The notes under the pieces are model-generated. The model worked only from the letters and a program-made list of their open reading frames with translations. It had not been told where the DNA came from and searched no databases. 35,277 nt of DNA from Candidatus Heimdallarchaeota archaeon. GTDB taxonomy: Archaea; Asgardarchaeota; Heimdallarchaeia; Heimdallarchaeales; Heimdallarchaeaceae. The translations under genes and the position numbers were made by a program. Shown piece after piece: positions 7,405 to 15,203 of the stretch (position 1 is the first letter of the stretch; each line of letters begins with the position of its first letter). The stretch is taken from NCBI GenBank assembly GCA_021399345.1, contig JAAFKI010000053.1, positions 1-35,277 of the forward strand, read 5' to 3'.

Positions 7405-8547
7405 TTACAAATAGCCTTTAATTAAAGCTTTAAAATATATAATTTTGAATGATTTTTTGAATAGTCCATATAGAAATAAGTTGTGTAAACCAATTTTTAA
7501 TGGCGGATATTTATAGCTGAATACTAACAATAACGATCGACGAAATGATGTTACAACAAAACATACAGTAAAGCCACTATATTTCTTGGTTGGTTCCTTA
7601 CCTTTCAATTCAAGCATCAGATTTTTTATTAATGCTGCAGATGCAAAATGAGCAGCTGCTCCTGATTTGGAAATTGGTAGATTTGTGCAGTCACCAATGG
7701 CATACATATTGTCATGATCGTTTACTTTGAGAGTAAATTTATCTGCAGAAACAAAACCTTCTCTATCTCCTAAACCAGATTCAATAATTAATTTGTGACC
7801 TTTATGCGGTGGTATAAGCACCAACAGATCATAATCAAATTCTTCTCCTTCTAGTGAAATGATTTTACGATTGTTTTTATCAACAGACTCATAATTGAAA
7901 AATTCACCAAATTCGATTCCTCGTTCATCAAAGTTCTTTTGAACTTTTTCAGATACTCGAGGTTCAGGGTATGGACGCATAAGTGGATACAAATATTTTA
8001 TCGTTGTTTTATCTCGTATGTTATTTTGTCGTAGAAATTTTTCTAGTACGAAAGTAAATTCAGCGGGAGCTGGAGGGCATTTATATGGTACTGTAGTTGG
8101 AGATATTACAATTGTACCTCCTTTGAAGTTCTTTAGAGCTTCTCGGAGCTTTATTGTTGCATCTAATAAGTAGAAATGATGTATATTCTCATCATCATAG
8201 GCATTGACACTCTCTACATCCATTTTAGCACCTGTAGCTAAAACAATATAATCATAATGAAGAGTATCTCCGTTTGCTAAAGCGATAGTTCTCTTTTCTG
8301 AATCAATTTTTAATGCTGTGGTACGTAACCAGTTTACTTTGCCGCTTAGAACTTTGTTCATAGGTTTGATGAATTTTGATTGTGGAGTGTTTTGAAATCC
8401 CAAAAAAACGAATTGAGGTTCATAAACATTGATTTCTTTTGGTTCTATTAGAATAACTTTGGCATCTTTTCTGCGCAACTTCTTTGCTAATTTATTCGCA
8501 ACTGAAATTCCAGCGAAGCCTCCCCCAACAATAACGATAGTTTTCAT
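7405..8547 (-). CDS. Sulfide:quinone oxidoreductase-like flavoprotein
   Basis: A 380-residue two-dinucleotide-binding-domain flavoprotein. FAD is bound by VGGGFAGISVAN at residues 7-18, ATGAK near 104-108 and AIGDCTN at 283-289. Two cysteines sit where SQR keeps its redox pair: Cys157 in YKCPPAPAEF and Cys329 in GFTVCFVVTS. The C-terminal 40 residues are basic and hydrophobic and could form the amphipathic membrane anchor of SQR. The likely reaction is oxidation of sulfide to sulfane sulfur with electrons going to quinone; coenzyme A persulfide reductase or another Ndh-2-like role is less likely. The gene lies between two tusA genes with 11-bp spacers, and GAGGAA precedes its ATG. Confidence 0.87.
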   Translation of the reverse strand: MKTIVIVGGGFAGISVANKLAKKLRRKDAKVILIEPKEINVYEPQFVFLGFQNTPQSKFIKPMNKVLSGKVNWLRTTALKIDSEKRTIALANGDTLHYDYIVLATGAKMDVESVNAYDDENIHHFYLLDATIKLREALKNFKGGTIVISPTTVPYKCPPAPAEFTFVLEKFLRQNNIRDKTTIKYLYPLMRPYPEPRVSEKVQKNFDERGIEFGEFFNYESVDKNNRKIISLEGEEFDYDLLVLIPPHKGHKLIIESGLGDREGFVSADKFTLKVNDHDNMYAIGDCTNLPISKSGAAAHFASAALIKNLMLELKGKEPTKKYSGFTVCFVVTSFRRSLLLVFSYKYPPLKIGLHNLFLYGLFKKSFKIIYFKALIKGYL

Positions 8548-8558
8548 TTATTATTCCT

Positions 8559-8798
8559 CTAGTGTAGTTTCTTAACGATATATTTGTCGTGATCATCAAG
8601 GTTGATAATTTCAACTAATTCATGCTTTGCTTTCTTAATCCAGGCAGGAACATCAGTACGGGTTCCTTCATCAGAGCTAAGAAGAGCTATATGTTCGCCT
8701 ACTTCAGCTTGACGAATCATTTTTATAAGCTCCATCATTGGTCCTGGGCAGAAAGAGCCCCTGGCGTCTACTTCTATTGCTATTTCATATTCGGTCAT
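8559..8798 (-). CDS. tusA: TusA family sulfur-carrier protein (CPGP type)
   Basis: First gene of the sulfur operon. The 79-residue TusA fold has EVDARGSFCPGPMMELIKM at the N-terminus; Cys17 in CPGP is the persulfide site. The rest (LLSSDEGTRTDVPAWIKK) fits the family. CPGP and the CPLP of the second copy differ, so the two TusA proteins may serve different partners. The ATG has GGTGA six bases upstream. A TTAAAAA box lies about 50 nt upstream, so the operon has a short leader rather than a leaderless start. Confidence 0.93.
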   Translation of the reverse strand: MTEYEIAIEVDARGSFCPGPMMELIKMIRQAEVGEHIALLSSDEGTRTDVPAWIKKAKHELVEIINLDDHDKYIVKKLH

Positions 8799-8859
8799 AC
8801 ATTCACCGTTGTTTTCGATTATGACACGTCAATGCACATCCGTTTTTAAGCATTTGCTT

Positions 8860-8869
8860 TTGTATACAA
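8860..8869. promoter_or_regulatory. Perfect 10-bp palindrome upstream of the sulfur operon
   Basis: TTGTATACAA is self-complementary and lies just upstream of the TTAAAAA box that probably serves the tusA-sqr operon. Its position fits an operator or activator site. With so AT-rich a background a 10-bp palindrome may be chance. Confidence 0.3.
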
Positions 8870-8896
8870 TGGTATTTTACATATTTCTCATGACTG

Positions 8897-8921
8897 CTAT
8901 TCAGATCTCATTCGTGAATAG
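8897..8921. promoter_or_regulatory. Inverted repeat in the divergent sulfur-operon/peptidase promoter
   Basis: CTATTCA and TGAATAG form perfect 7-bp arms separated by 11 bases. The element lies between the sulfur operon and the M14 peptidase gene, directly upstream of the TTAATAAAG box that probably serves the latter. Its dyad symmetry and half-site spacing suit a dimeric winged-helix regulator, such as the one encoded at the end of the sulfur operon. Confidence 0.45.
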
Positions 8922-8953
8922 AGAAATTAATAAAGTCTAAAGTCCATCTCAAA

Positions 8954-10651
8954 ATGATGAACAAGAGAATTAAAGCCTATTCATTTTTCATTATATTTTT
9001 GATTCTAAACTCACAAAGTCTTACACAGATGATCTCTTCAGCATCTGTTTTTCATCAAGTAAAAGGCGACGATTCTGTTGTTTATAGATGGATATGGGAG
9101 GAGCTCGAAGGTGCTCCTGGAGCAATTAACGGTGAAGATGTTGTTTTTTGGGGAGATAGCTTAGGTCCTTATCACAATTATACAGAACTATCTTCAAAGC
9201 TGATTAACCTTAATTCAACATTTCCAGAATTCATTGATTTATTTTCGATCGGCCAAACCTGGCATGGGAGAGAAATCTGGTGTGTTAAGCTAACTAATGA
9301 AACGGTTACCACCTCTAAAACAGAATATTACATTGTTGGTGAACATCATGCTCGTGAGCTAATTTCAGTTGAGAACTGCCTGTATTTTATCGATAAGATT
9401 ATCTATGAAACAGGCTTTGGTCTATATGAAAATCTTCTGTCTTCAACTGAAATTTATGTTATTCCTATGCTCAATCCAGATGGCCTGTCGATCATGCATT
9501 TTTATCCAGAACAAAGAAAAAACCTTAGACCAATTGATGATGATGGAGATAATGTTACCGATGCTAATCTAGATGGCTTTCTTGATGACGAACTGGAGCG
9601 AATATATTTCTGGAATGATACTTCAAATATATCGGAAATATTGCTAGAAGACCTAGATGGTGATTTATCAATAGCTGAGGATTTACCAGGGGGAGTAGAT
9701 TTAAATCGAAACTATGGTGCATTTTGGAATGGATCAGGTTCTTCCCCTGATGAAATTGATCCGCTTTATAGAGGACCATCGCCTTTCAGTGAAAACGAAA
9801 CTCAAGCTCTTCGTGATTTTATGCAGCAACACTATTTCAATTTTGCTTTAAGCCTTCACAGTGGTATTAGAGCTATAATCCCACCTTGGGGCTACAATGG
9901 TTCTCTACCTTCAAAAGACGAAGCCGAATTTAATGCTTTAATGTTTCAGCTTAAATCCTTGACACTTTTTCCGTATTGGAATGAAACTGCGGGTTATCTA
10001 GCAAATGGTGTATGGGAGGATTATAGTTATCTTTATCATGATATCATTTGTTTTACTTTGGAAGTTTATGAAGCCGTCTGGAATGGGTATTACTTTGATT
10101 ACTTTAACCCCTCAGGAGATGGAATACTTAGTAACTGCGAAAATGTATTCAATGCTCTAGTTTTCATGGCGGAAGGTCCTCAATTAACATATTCAAACAG
10201 CTTACCTTCTATAGAAATCACAAATCCAAGAAGTCCCAACCAGGTTTTCGAAAATTATACGATTAGCTGGTCAATGTCCGATGAAGATGAAGACAGTTTG
10301 AATTGTTCAGTAATGGTATCCCCTGATGGGTACGATTGGATTGTATTGGCAAGTAATCTCATTAACGAAACAAGCTTTTTCTGGGATGTTCATGATTTTC
10401 AACCGGGATCTTATTATCTCAAAGTTGCAGTTTCTGATGGAAAAAATTGGATAACAGATACTGGTGAAGTCAGACTAAATGTTAACAAAGAAGCTGAAGG
10501 ATCCCAATTTGGTTTCTGGTTATTAGCAATTCTGTTTGGAGGGTTAGCTACAATCTTCATATTTTTCAATATCCGTAAACAAAAAGGTGTTAGCAAAGTA
10601 TGGGGCGGAGAACTTTACGAAGATGAACAGATAGAAGAAGGTGAAAAATAG
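8954..10651 (+). CDS. Exported, membrane-anchored M14 zinc carboxypeptidase
   Basis: A 565-residue secreted metallocarboxypeptidase. It begins with a signal peptide (hydrophobic stretch about residues 10-28). Zinc ligands are His132 and Glu135 in HHARE and His302 in SLHSG. Substrate-carboxylate residues Asn251-Arg252 are in DLNRNYGAFW, and the catalytic glutamate is Glu370 in FTLEVYE. Between the HxxE and NR motifs is an acidic insert of about 55 residues with DDDGDNVTDANLDG and EDLDGD, likely Ca-binding loops. A beta-sandwich domain (about 435-510) is followed by a transmembrane helix near 520-540 and a charged cytosolic tail. Many NxS/T sequons fit a glycosylated surface protein that digests peptides for uptake. 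A TATA-like TTAATAAAG box 19-28 nt before the ATG suggests a leaderless mRNA. Confidence 0.93.
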   Translation: MMNKRIKAYSFFIIFLILNSQSLTQMISSASVFHQVKGDDSVVYRWIWEELEGAPGAINGEDVVFWGDSLGPYHNYTELSSKLINLNSTFPEFIDLFSIGQTWHGREIWCVKLTNETVTTSKTEYYIVGEHHARELISVENCLYFIDKIIYETGFGLYENLLSSTEIYVIPMLNPDGLSIMHFYPEQRKNLRPIDDDGDNVTDANLDGFLDDELERIYFWNDTSNISEILLEDLDGDLSIAEDLPGGVDLNRNYGAFWNGSGSSPDEIDPLYRGPSPFSENETQALRDFMQQHYFNFALSLHSGIRAIIPPWGYNGSLPSKDEAEFNALMFQLKSLTLFPYWNETAGYLANGVWEDYSYLYHDIICFTLEVYEAVWNGYYFDYFNPSGDGILSNCENVFNALVFMAEGPQLTYSNSLPSIEITNPRSPNQVFENYTISWSMSDEDEDSLNCSVMVSPDGYDWIVLASNLINETSFFWDVHDFQPGSYYLKVAVSDGKNWITDTGEVRLNVNKEAEGSQFGFWLLAILFGGLATIFIFFNIRKQKGVSKVWGGELYEDEQIEEGEK

Positions 10652-10655
10652 TTTT

Positions 10656-10681
10656 CTAGCTGTGTAGCTAGCAAATTTTTT
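10656..10681 (+). terminator. Hairpin plus T-run after the peptidase gene
   Basis: CTAGCT-GTGT-AGCTAG forms a perfect 6-bp stem with a 4-base loop five bases after the stop codon, followed by a run of six T at 10676-10681. This looks like a bacterial-style intrinsic terminator; in archaea the T-run alone usually suffices. Confidence 0.55.
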
Positions 10682-10731
10682 AAGTTAAGCAAATAAGATA
10701 TATTAGAGGAAAGGGTCAAAGGGGTTTCAAA

Positions 10732-11874
10732 ATGCATGATCCATTGTATGTAACACTGAAGTATGTTGTGGCAGCAGCTCTATTCTTAGGCTTTTTAGTT
10801 GCTATTTTCTTTGGACGAAGAAGACAAAATCCCTTCTATATTCCTTGGTCTGTTTTTCTGCTTTCTTTTGGTTTATTTCAAGTCATGGATGCACTAAATA
10901 ATCAATTTGGAGTATTTCAGAGAATCGAGGATGGGTTACCGCCAGTAGGTAATGATACACTGCTCTTTCGTATTCTTAATGTTACACAAGCCCTAGCAAT
11001 GATATTTCTTCTTGCAGCAAGTTTAGAACAATCAATGATTGTACCACCAAGAGCAAGCCGAATTATTGCAGCAAGTTTAACTATTTTAGTTCTGTATTTC
11101 ATAGTTATACCTTTAGAAAATACTCTTTTCAGCTTTGGAACTCTCACAATTTCAATTTATGACACAGTGATTACGGAATTCTATGGATTCATTTTCGGAT
11201 TCATTGTAATATGTAGTGCATTGTTATTGATTCCAGTTTTTATTAGATATGTCAAACTATCAGTAATTTCAAAGAACAGAAGGATAAGATGGAAAGCTTA
11301 CATTACTCTACTAGTGTTTTTGGTGTTGATCGGGTTAGCCTTTCTAATGACTGTCCGAAGAAAAATAAGTGAAAATGGGATGAATGAAAATGCTTTTGAT
11401 ATTTTTGAGATAATTTACTCATTTATTGTAGTATTACTTATAGTAATTTATCAGAGTCAATCCGTTTCCCATGGTATTGAAACAATCCTAGTCGTTGATA
11501 AAGAAGGCAATCCTCTCCTAGGTTATTCTCCTTTTAGAAGAAGTAGAATATCTTTTGAAGAGAAAATCATTGCAGCATCAGGATATCTTTCTGGTCTTTT
11601 TCATTTCATCCAAGATTATGTGGCAACTACAGACAAAGAAGAATTCAAAGAAATTAAAACTACTTCATCAACTCTCTCATTTTATGCTGGAGAGAAAATC
11701 TTTATGATTATTCAAACAAAAATCTCTGGCAACCGACTAGATAAATCAGCTAACATGACTCTCACAGAATTAGATGAGTTCTTAGTTGATTTTGAAGCAA
11801 ACAAATTACCGACAGAAAAACAAGTTGATGAGATGATTAATCTGTTAGAGAAAAACTTCTATTTGATTGCTTAA
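10732..11874 (+). CDS. Seven-helix membrane protein with longin/roadblock-like C-terminal domain
   Basis: A 380-residue protein with seven predicted transmembrane helices at about residues 9-28, 35-55, 80-100, 109-128, 149-170, 187-208 and 223-242, in a 7TM arrangement. After the last helix comes a soluble domain of about 130 residues. It opens with ETILVVDKEGNPLLGYSPF and continues with helix IIAASGYLSGLFHFIQDYV and strands around STLSFYAGEKIFMIIQTKIS. That strand-strand-helix-strand order is typical of longin/roadblock-type domains, which often bind small GTPases. No kinase or HAMP domain is present. I infer a membrane receptor or platform that recruits a GTPase; the family is not one I can name. 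The ATG is preceded by GGGTC/AAGGGG-type purine stretches, so the start is reasonable but not proven. Confidence 0.75.
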   Translation: MHDPLYVTLKYVVAAALFLGFLVAIFFGRRRQNPFYIPWSVFLLSFGLFQVMDALNNQFGVFQRIEDGLPPVGNDTLLFRILNVTQALAMIFLLAASLEQSMIVPPRASRIIAASLTILVLYFIVIPLENTLFSFGTLTISIYDTVITEFYGFIFGFIVICSALLLIPVFIRYVKLSVISKNRRIRWKAYITLLVFLVLIGLAFLMTVRRKISENGMNENAFDIFEIIYSFIVVLLIVIYQSQSVSHGIETILVVDKEGNPLLGYSPFRRSRISFEEKIIAASGYLSGLFHFIQDYVATTDKEEFKEIKTTSSTLSFYAGEKIFMIIQTKISGNRLDKSANMTLTELDEFLVDFEANKLPTEKQVDEMINLLEKNFYLIA

Positions 11875-11918
11875 TTCAAGCACTAAAACTTATATCCTAA
11901 AAATCATATACTTCTTTA

Positions 11919-13235
11919 ATGCTATCCATTGCTTTTGTTCTAGGGACTAGACCAGAAATTATCAAATTAGCGCCAGTTATCCTAGAGGTTGAAAAAAGAA
12001 AAATTAAGCATACTATTATCCATACCGGACAACATTATGATAAGAATTTATCAGATGAAGTATTTGATTCATTAGATATTTGCTCACCTGATATTAATCT
12101 AGATGTTAGAACGAAGGTTCCACATAAACAACTTAGTGAGATGATAGCAAAAATCGGAGAAACTATTCTGGAGTTGAATCCCTCCATTGTACTGTCTGTA
12201 GGTGACACTATAAGCGTACTAGCTAGTTGCTTGGCTTGCGTTCAAAATGAAATTCCCTTTGGTCATATTGAAGCCGGTTTACGGTCATATGATTTTACAA
12301 TGCCAGAGGAAATAAACAGAAGATTGGTTGATCATATGTCTTCGATACTGTTTGCTCCATCAGAAAGAGCAATCCTTAATTTAAATAATGAGGGAATAGA
12401 TCCCAAAAGAATTTATCACACAGGAAACACAGTTATTGATTCTATAAGAATATTTAATGATTTAATCCATGAGAAAAAAACAGACTCAGCTGATAAAATA
12501 TTAGCGGAAATCAAAGAACCTTATGTTTTAACAACAATTCATAGAATAGCAAATGTTGAGAATAGAACAAATCTAGAAGAAATTGTAAAAGCATTAGTAA
12601 GTTATAAGGAACACTCAATAGTTCTCCTTATTCATCCAAGGACAAAGAAGAAACTGGAAGAATATGACCTTCTACAAAAGCTGAGTCAAAATAATAAGGT
12701 TCATCTTTACTCTCCTGTTGAATATCTTTCACTATTAAAACTGTTGAAACATAGAAGATGTTTGTTTGTGCTGACTGATTCAGGTGGATTACAGGAAGAA
12801 GCTTCTTTCTTAAGAAAACCATGTATAACAATTCGTCCTAATACAGAAAGACCAGAAACAGTTGAACAAGAGATTAATTTCTTGGTAAAAACGACAACTG
12901 CACAAATAATAAAAACAATTAAACAGGTTCTTTCTGAGGATTTTGAATATAGATTTAATTCATTTGGTTCTCCATACGGAAAGGGATATGCAAGCCAGAA
13001 AATAATCGATTTAATAGAAGCAAATTATACGTCTCTTTCTTATAAATCACCAGAAAATTATAGATCTGGTTCAAAATCATTTTACATTTTGGAACTAGGC
13101 ACATCTATAGAGAAGGAAGCTATTGAGGAACAATTTCAGTGCCAGTTAATTTCTGCGTTTGATGAAAATGGTTATCCTAAATTGATCAAAGATAAACTGA
13201 AAAAAGGGGATAGAGTTAGGATTTTGAAGGATTAA
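11919..13235 (+). CDS. wecB: UDP-N-acetylglucosamine 2-epimerase with C-terminal extension
   Basis: A GT-B-fold epimerase interconverting UDP-GlcNAc and UDP-ManNAc for surface polysaccharide or N-glycan synthesis. Motifs: LGTRPEIIKLAPV at the N-terminus, HTGQHYD, GDTIS, HIEAGLRSYD followed by PEEINRR, and DSGGLQEEA with RPNTERPE. The normally HRxEN motif reads HRIAN, so the glutamate is replaced. The first ~370 residues match the usual length of the family. The last ~60 (from about NYRSGSKSFYILEL to the end) form an extra small domain with a C-terminal KKGDRVRIL strand. A TTATATC box 23-29 nt before the ATG indicates a leaderless start. No other sugar genes flank it. Confidence 0.9.
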   Translation: MLSIAFVLGTRPEIIKLAPVILEVEKRKIKHTIIHTGQHYDKNLSDEVFDSLDICSPDINLDVRTKVPHKQLSEMIAKIGETILELNPSIVLSVGDTISVLASCLACVQNEIPFGHIEAGLRSYDFTMPEEINRRLVDHMSSILFAPSERAILNLNNEGIDPKRIYHTGNTVIDSIRIFNDLIHEKKTDSADKILAEIKEPYVLTTIHRIANVENRTNLEEIVKALVSYKEHSIVLLIHPRTKKKLEEYDLLQKLSQNNKVHLYSPVEYLSLLKLLKHRRCLFVLTDSGGLQEEASFLRKPCITIRPNTERPETVEQEINFLVKTTTAQIIKTIKQVLSEDFEYRFNSFGSPYGKGYASQKIIDLIEANYTSLSYKSPENYRSGSKSFYILELGTSIEKEAIEEQFQCQLISAFDENGYPKLIKDKLKKGDRVRILKD

Positions 13236-13236
13236 C

Positions 13237-14226
13237 CTACCAGTCTATTATATCCAATGACTTTAGTAGAACTCTGAAAGCTGCAAAAGTAGCTAATGTC
13301 CAGAATCCTGCAAGAATTATTTCTGACTTAATTTTATGAAGGAATCTAGGGACTATATTTGCAGTAATGATAGCTCCAGCAGCCATAAGAAAAACAATAT
13401 CCCATTGAATAGATGCAGCGGCGAATGTATCTGGTCCAAATATATCGAATGACCTAATTAGAACTGCAAAAGGAGTAGCAAATAGAATTACAAATGTTGA
13501 TGTAGCAGTTGCAATTCCAGCTGGAACACCTAAAGCCATAGTAAGTATTGGGACATAAATTACTCCACCACCAAGTCCAAGAGTAGCACCAACAAACCCC
13601 CCTACAATAGCAATGAAGATTCCAGGGAGTAGTTTTGCTCTGTAATTAAACTTAACTCCCCTCTTATCTTCAAAATTTCTGTAAAAAACAGTTCTTTTCC
13701 ACCAAGGTCTTTGCATTTGTTCTTGGTCACAATCTTCTTCTAAACATTCTTCATCTTCTGGAATCCAACCCTTCCGTTTTTTATTCCATGCTATAAAAAT
13801 CGTAGCAAATTTATATAGAGCTATTGTAATCATTGTTGCTCCAAAGATAATTTGAAAAACATCTTTATTGACATCTTGTGATTTTAACCATTGTGAAAAC
13901 AATGCACCTGAAATAGCTCCAGGTATTGCAAAAATCATAAATCTAAATGCTAAACTATAGTCTATTCTCTTTTCTCTAATATATGAAATAGAACCACTAA
14001 GGGCAGTGAAAATAATTACTCCCAAAGAAGTAGCAGTAGCTGTAGCTCCAAGAAGATTTTCATCAAAGTCTATTTTAGGTAATAACAACCATTTAAAGGC
14101 AATTAGCAATATTGGAACATTCAATAATCCTCCCCCTATACCAAATGTTGGGGAAACAGCACCACTTAGGAGTCCTGCAGCAAAAAGTGCAAGATACGCC
14201 CACCAGGGAAAAAATTCGAACAACAA
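13237..14226 (-). CDS. TauE/SafE family anion exporter
   Basis: A 329-residue membrane protein with two homologous halves, each with the family repeat: GIGGGLLNVPILL near residue 30 and GLGGGVIYVPIL near residue 218. About eight helices surround a cytosolic loop of some 55 residues (EDEECLEEDCDQEQ, then WWKRTVFYRN). TauE/SafE proteins export sulfite, sulfoacetate or related organosulfur anions. With a sulfide-oxidation operon 4.4 kb away, sulfite or thiosulfate export is plausible, but they are not one operon. The start is a TTG; AAGGTG lies nine bases upstream, and an in-frame stop two codons before it rules out a longer product. Confidence 0.9.
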   Translation of the reverse strand: MLFEFFPWWAYLALFAAGLLSGAVSPTFGIGGGLLNVPILLIAFKWLLLPKIDFDENLLGATATATSLGVIIFTALSGSISYIREKRIDYSLAFRFMIFAIPGAISGALFSQWLKSQDVNKDVFQIIFGATMITIALYKFATIFIAWNKKRKGWIPEDEECLEEDCDQEQMQRPWWKRTVFYRNFEDKRGVKFNYRAKLLPGIFIAIVGGFVGATLGLGGGVIYVPILTMALGVPAGIATATSTFVILFATPFAVLIRSFDIFGPDTFAAASIQWDIVFLMAAGAIITANIVPRFLHKIKSEIILAGFWTLATFAAFRVLLKSLDIIDW

Positions 14227-14309
14227 ATTTTAGCACCTTCTTATTTGAAATTCAAATAGAAGAGTTATTTAAAACTTTAGTGCAAGAACAAATTTAGTTT
14301 GTAGCAGAA

Positions 14310-15203
14310 ATGATTTTAAACTACAAATATATGCTTGTAACAATGAGTTTAGATGATGAATCCTCTTTAGCTGAGCATTTTTTTTCACTTATAGATAAGA
14401 AAACTATTTGGGAATTAGATATGATTTGTTCAATACTCAATATCAATGTTGAAGACTTTACAGGATTTATTAACAAATTTCCAATGGCTTATGGATTATC
14501 AGTACAAGGTAAGAAATTCTATATTACTCCAGAACTAGTGAATGATGCAATAGAGGAGATTAAGCAATCATTTGTAGACTGGTATCAACGAATAGCCCCA
14601 GATGGATTTTCTCAAGTTGTCCAAGCATCAATCCTGAAAAGAAGTGAAAAGGTTCTAAGTGATACTCCTGAGAGAATCTCGTCAAAAATCAAAATTTCTG
14701 TTTATGGAAACAATCATGTTGTAGAAAATGTATTAGATGAATTTCTTTCAAGAGTAGGATTACAACCTTCTTTCGACTATACTGGAGGATATGAGCCTAT
14801 TGATTTTCAGAAAAATATTGGAAATGATATTTATAATTGTCAGTTTATGATGATAAATTATAATAGGGATATGCTCTCATTGGCTAATCTCTTATTTGAG
14901 ATGCCTGAAGCGTTTTTGTTCATCTTTGACCCTCTAGATCAATTACAAATTGACAGATTAGTGAAAATGATTAAAATATTAATCTCAAAGAGAAAAAAAG
15001 ACCTCTTTATCACTTTTCTTGCAAGTGTCAAACCAGATATTTCTCATGACTCTTTGAGTGATGTTGCAAAAACTCTCTCATACTTAGTTGAGTATCTAGA
15101 AGAGAAACCTCATTTCAAAGTATCTTTTGCGATTTTATCATCTACTAATCAAATTGAGAGAAAAATTGCTGATTTAATCCAATCTGCTAGAATGTTATTT
15201 TGA
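14310..15203 (+). CDS. Winged-helix plus degenerate GTPase-like domain protein
   Basis: A 297-residue soluble protein of no named family. Residues ~20-95 look like a winged helix (KTIWELDMICSILNI, then LSVQGKKFYITPELV). From ~128 to the end the order of strands and helices resembles a Ras-like domain: KIKISVYGNNHVVENVLDEF as strand 1 plus helix, QFMMINYN as strand 3, EAFLFIFDPLDQLQIDRLVK as strand 4 and helix, DLFITFLASVKPD as strand 5, FKVSFAILSS as strand 6, and a terminal helix. The P-loop GxxxxGK[ST] is absent (GNNHVVEN) and SVKPD sits where NKxD would be, so it should not bind GTP in the normal way. This is a fold guess by pattern. The start could also be the ATG at 14331 or 14343. It overlaps the convergent gene's stop by nine bases. 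Confidence 0.6.
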   Translation: MILNYKYMLVTMSLDDESSLAEHFFSLIDKKTIWELDMICSILNINVEDFTGFINKFPMAYGLSVQGKKFYITPELVNDAIEEIKQSFVDWYQRIAPDGFSQVVQASILKRSEKVLSDTPERISSKIKISVYGNNHVVENVLDEFLSRVGLQPSFDYTGGYEPIDFQKNIGNDIYNCQFMMINYNRDMLSLANLLFEMPEAFLFIFDPLDQLQIDRLVKMIKILISKRKKDLFITFLASVKPDISHDSLSDVAKTLSYLVEYLEEKPHFKVSFAILSSTNQIERKIADLIQSARMLF

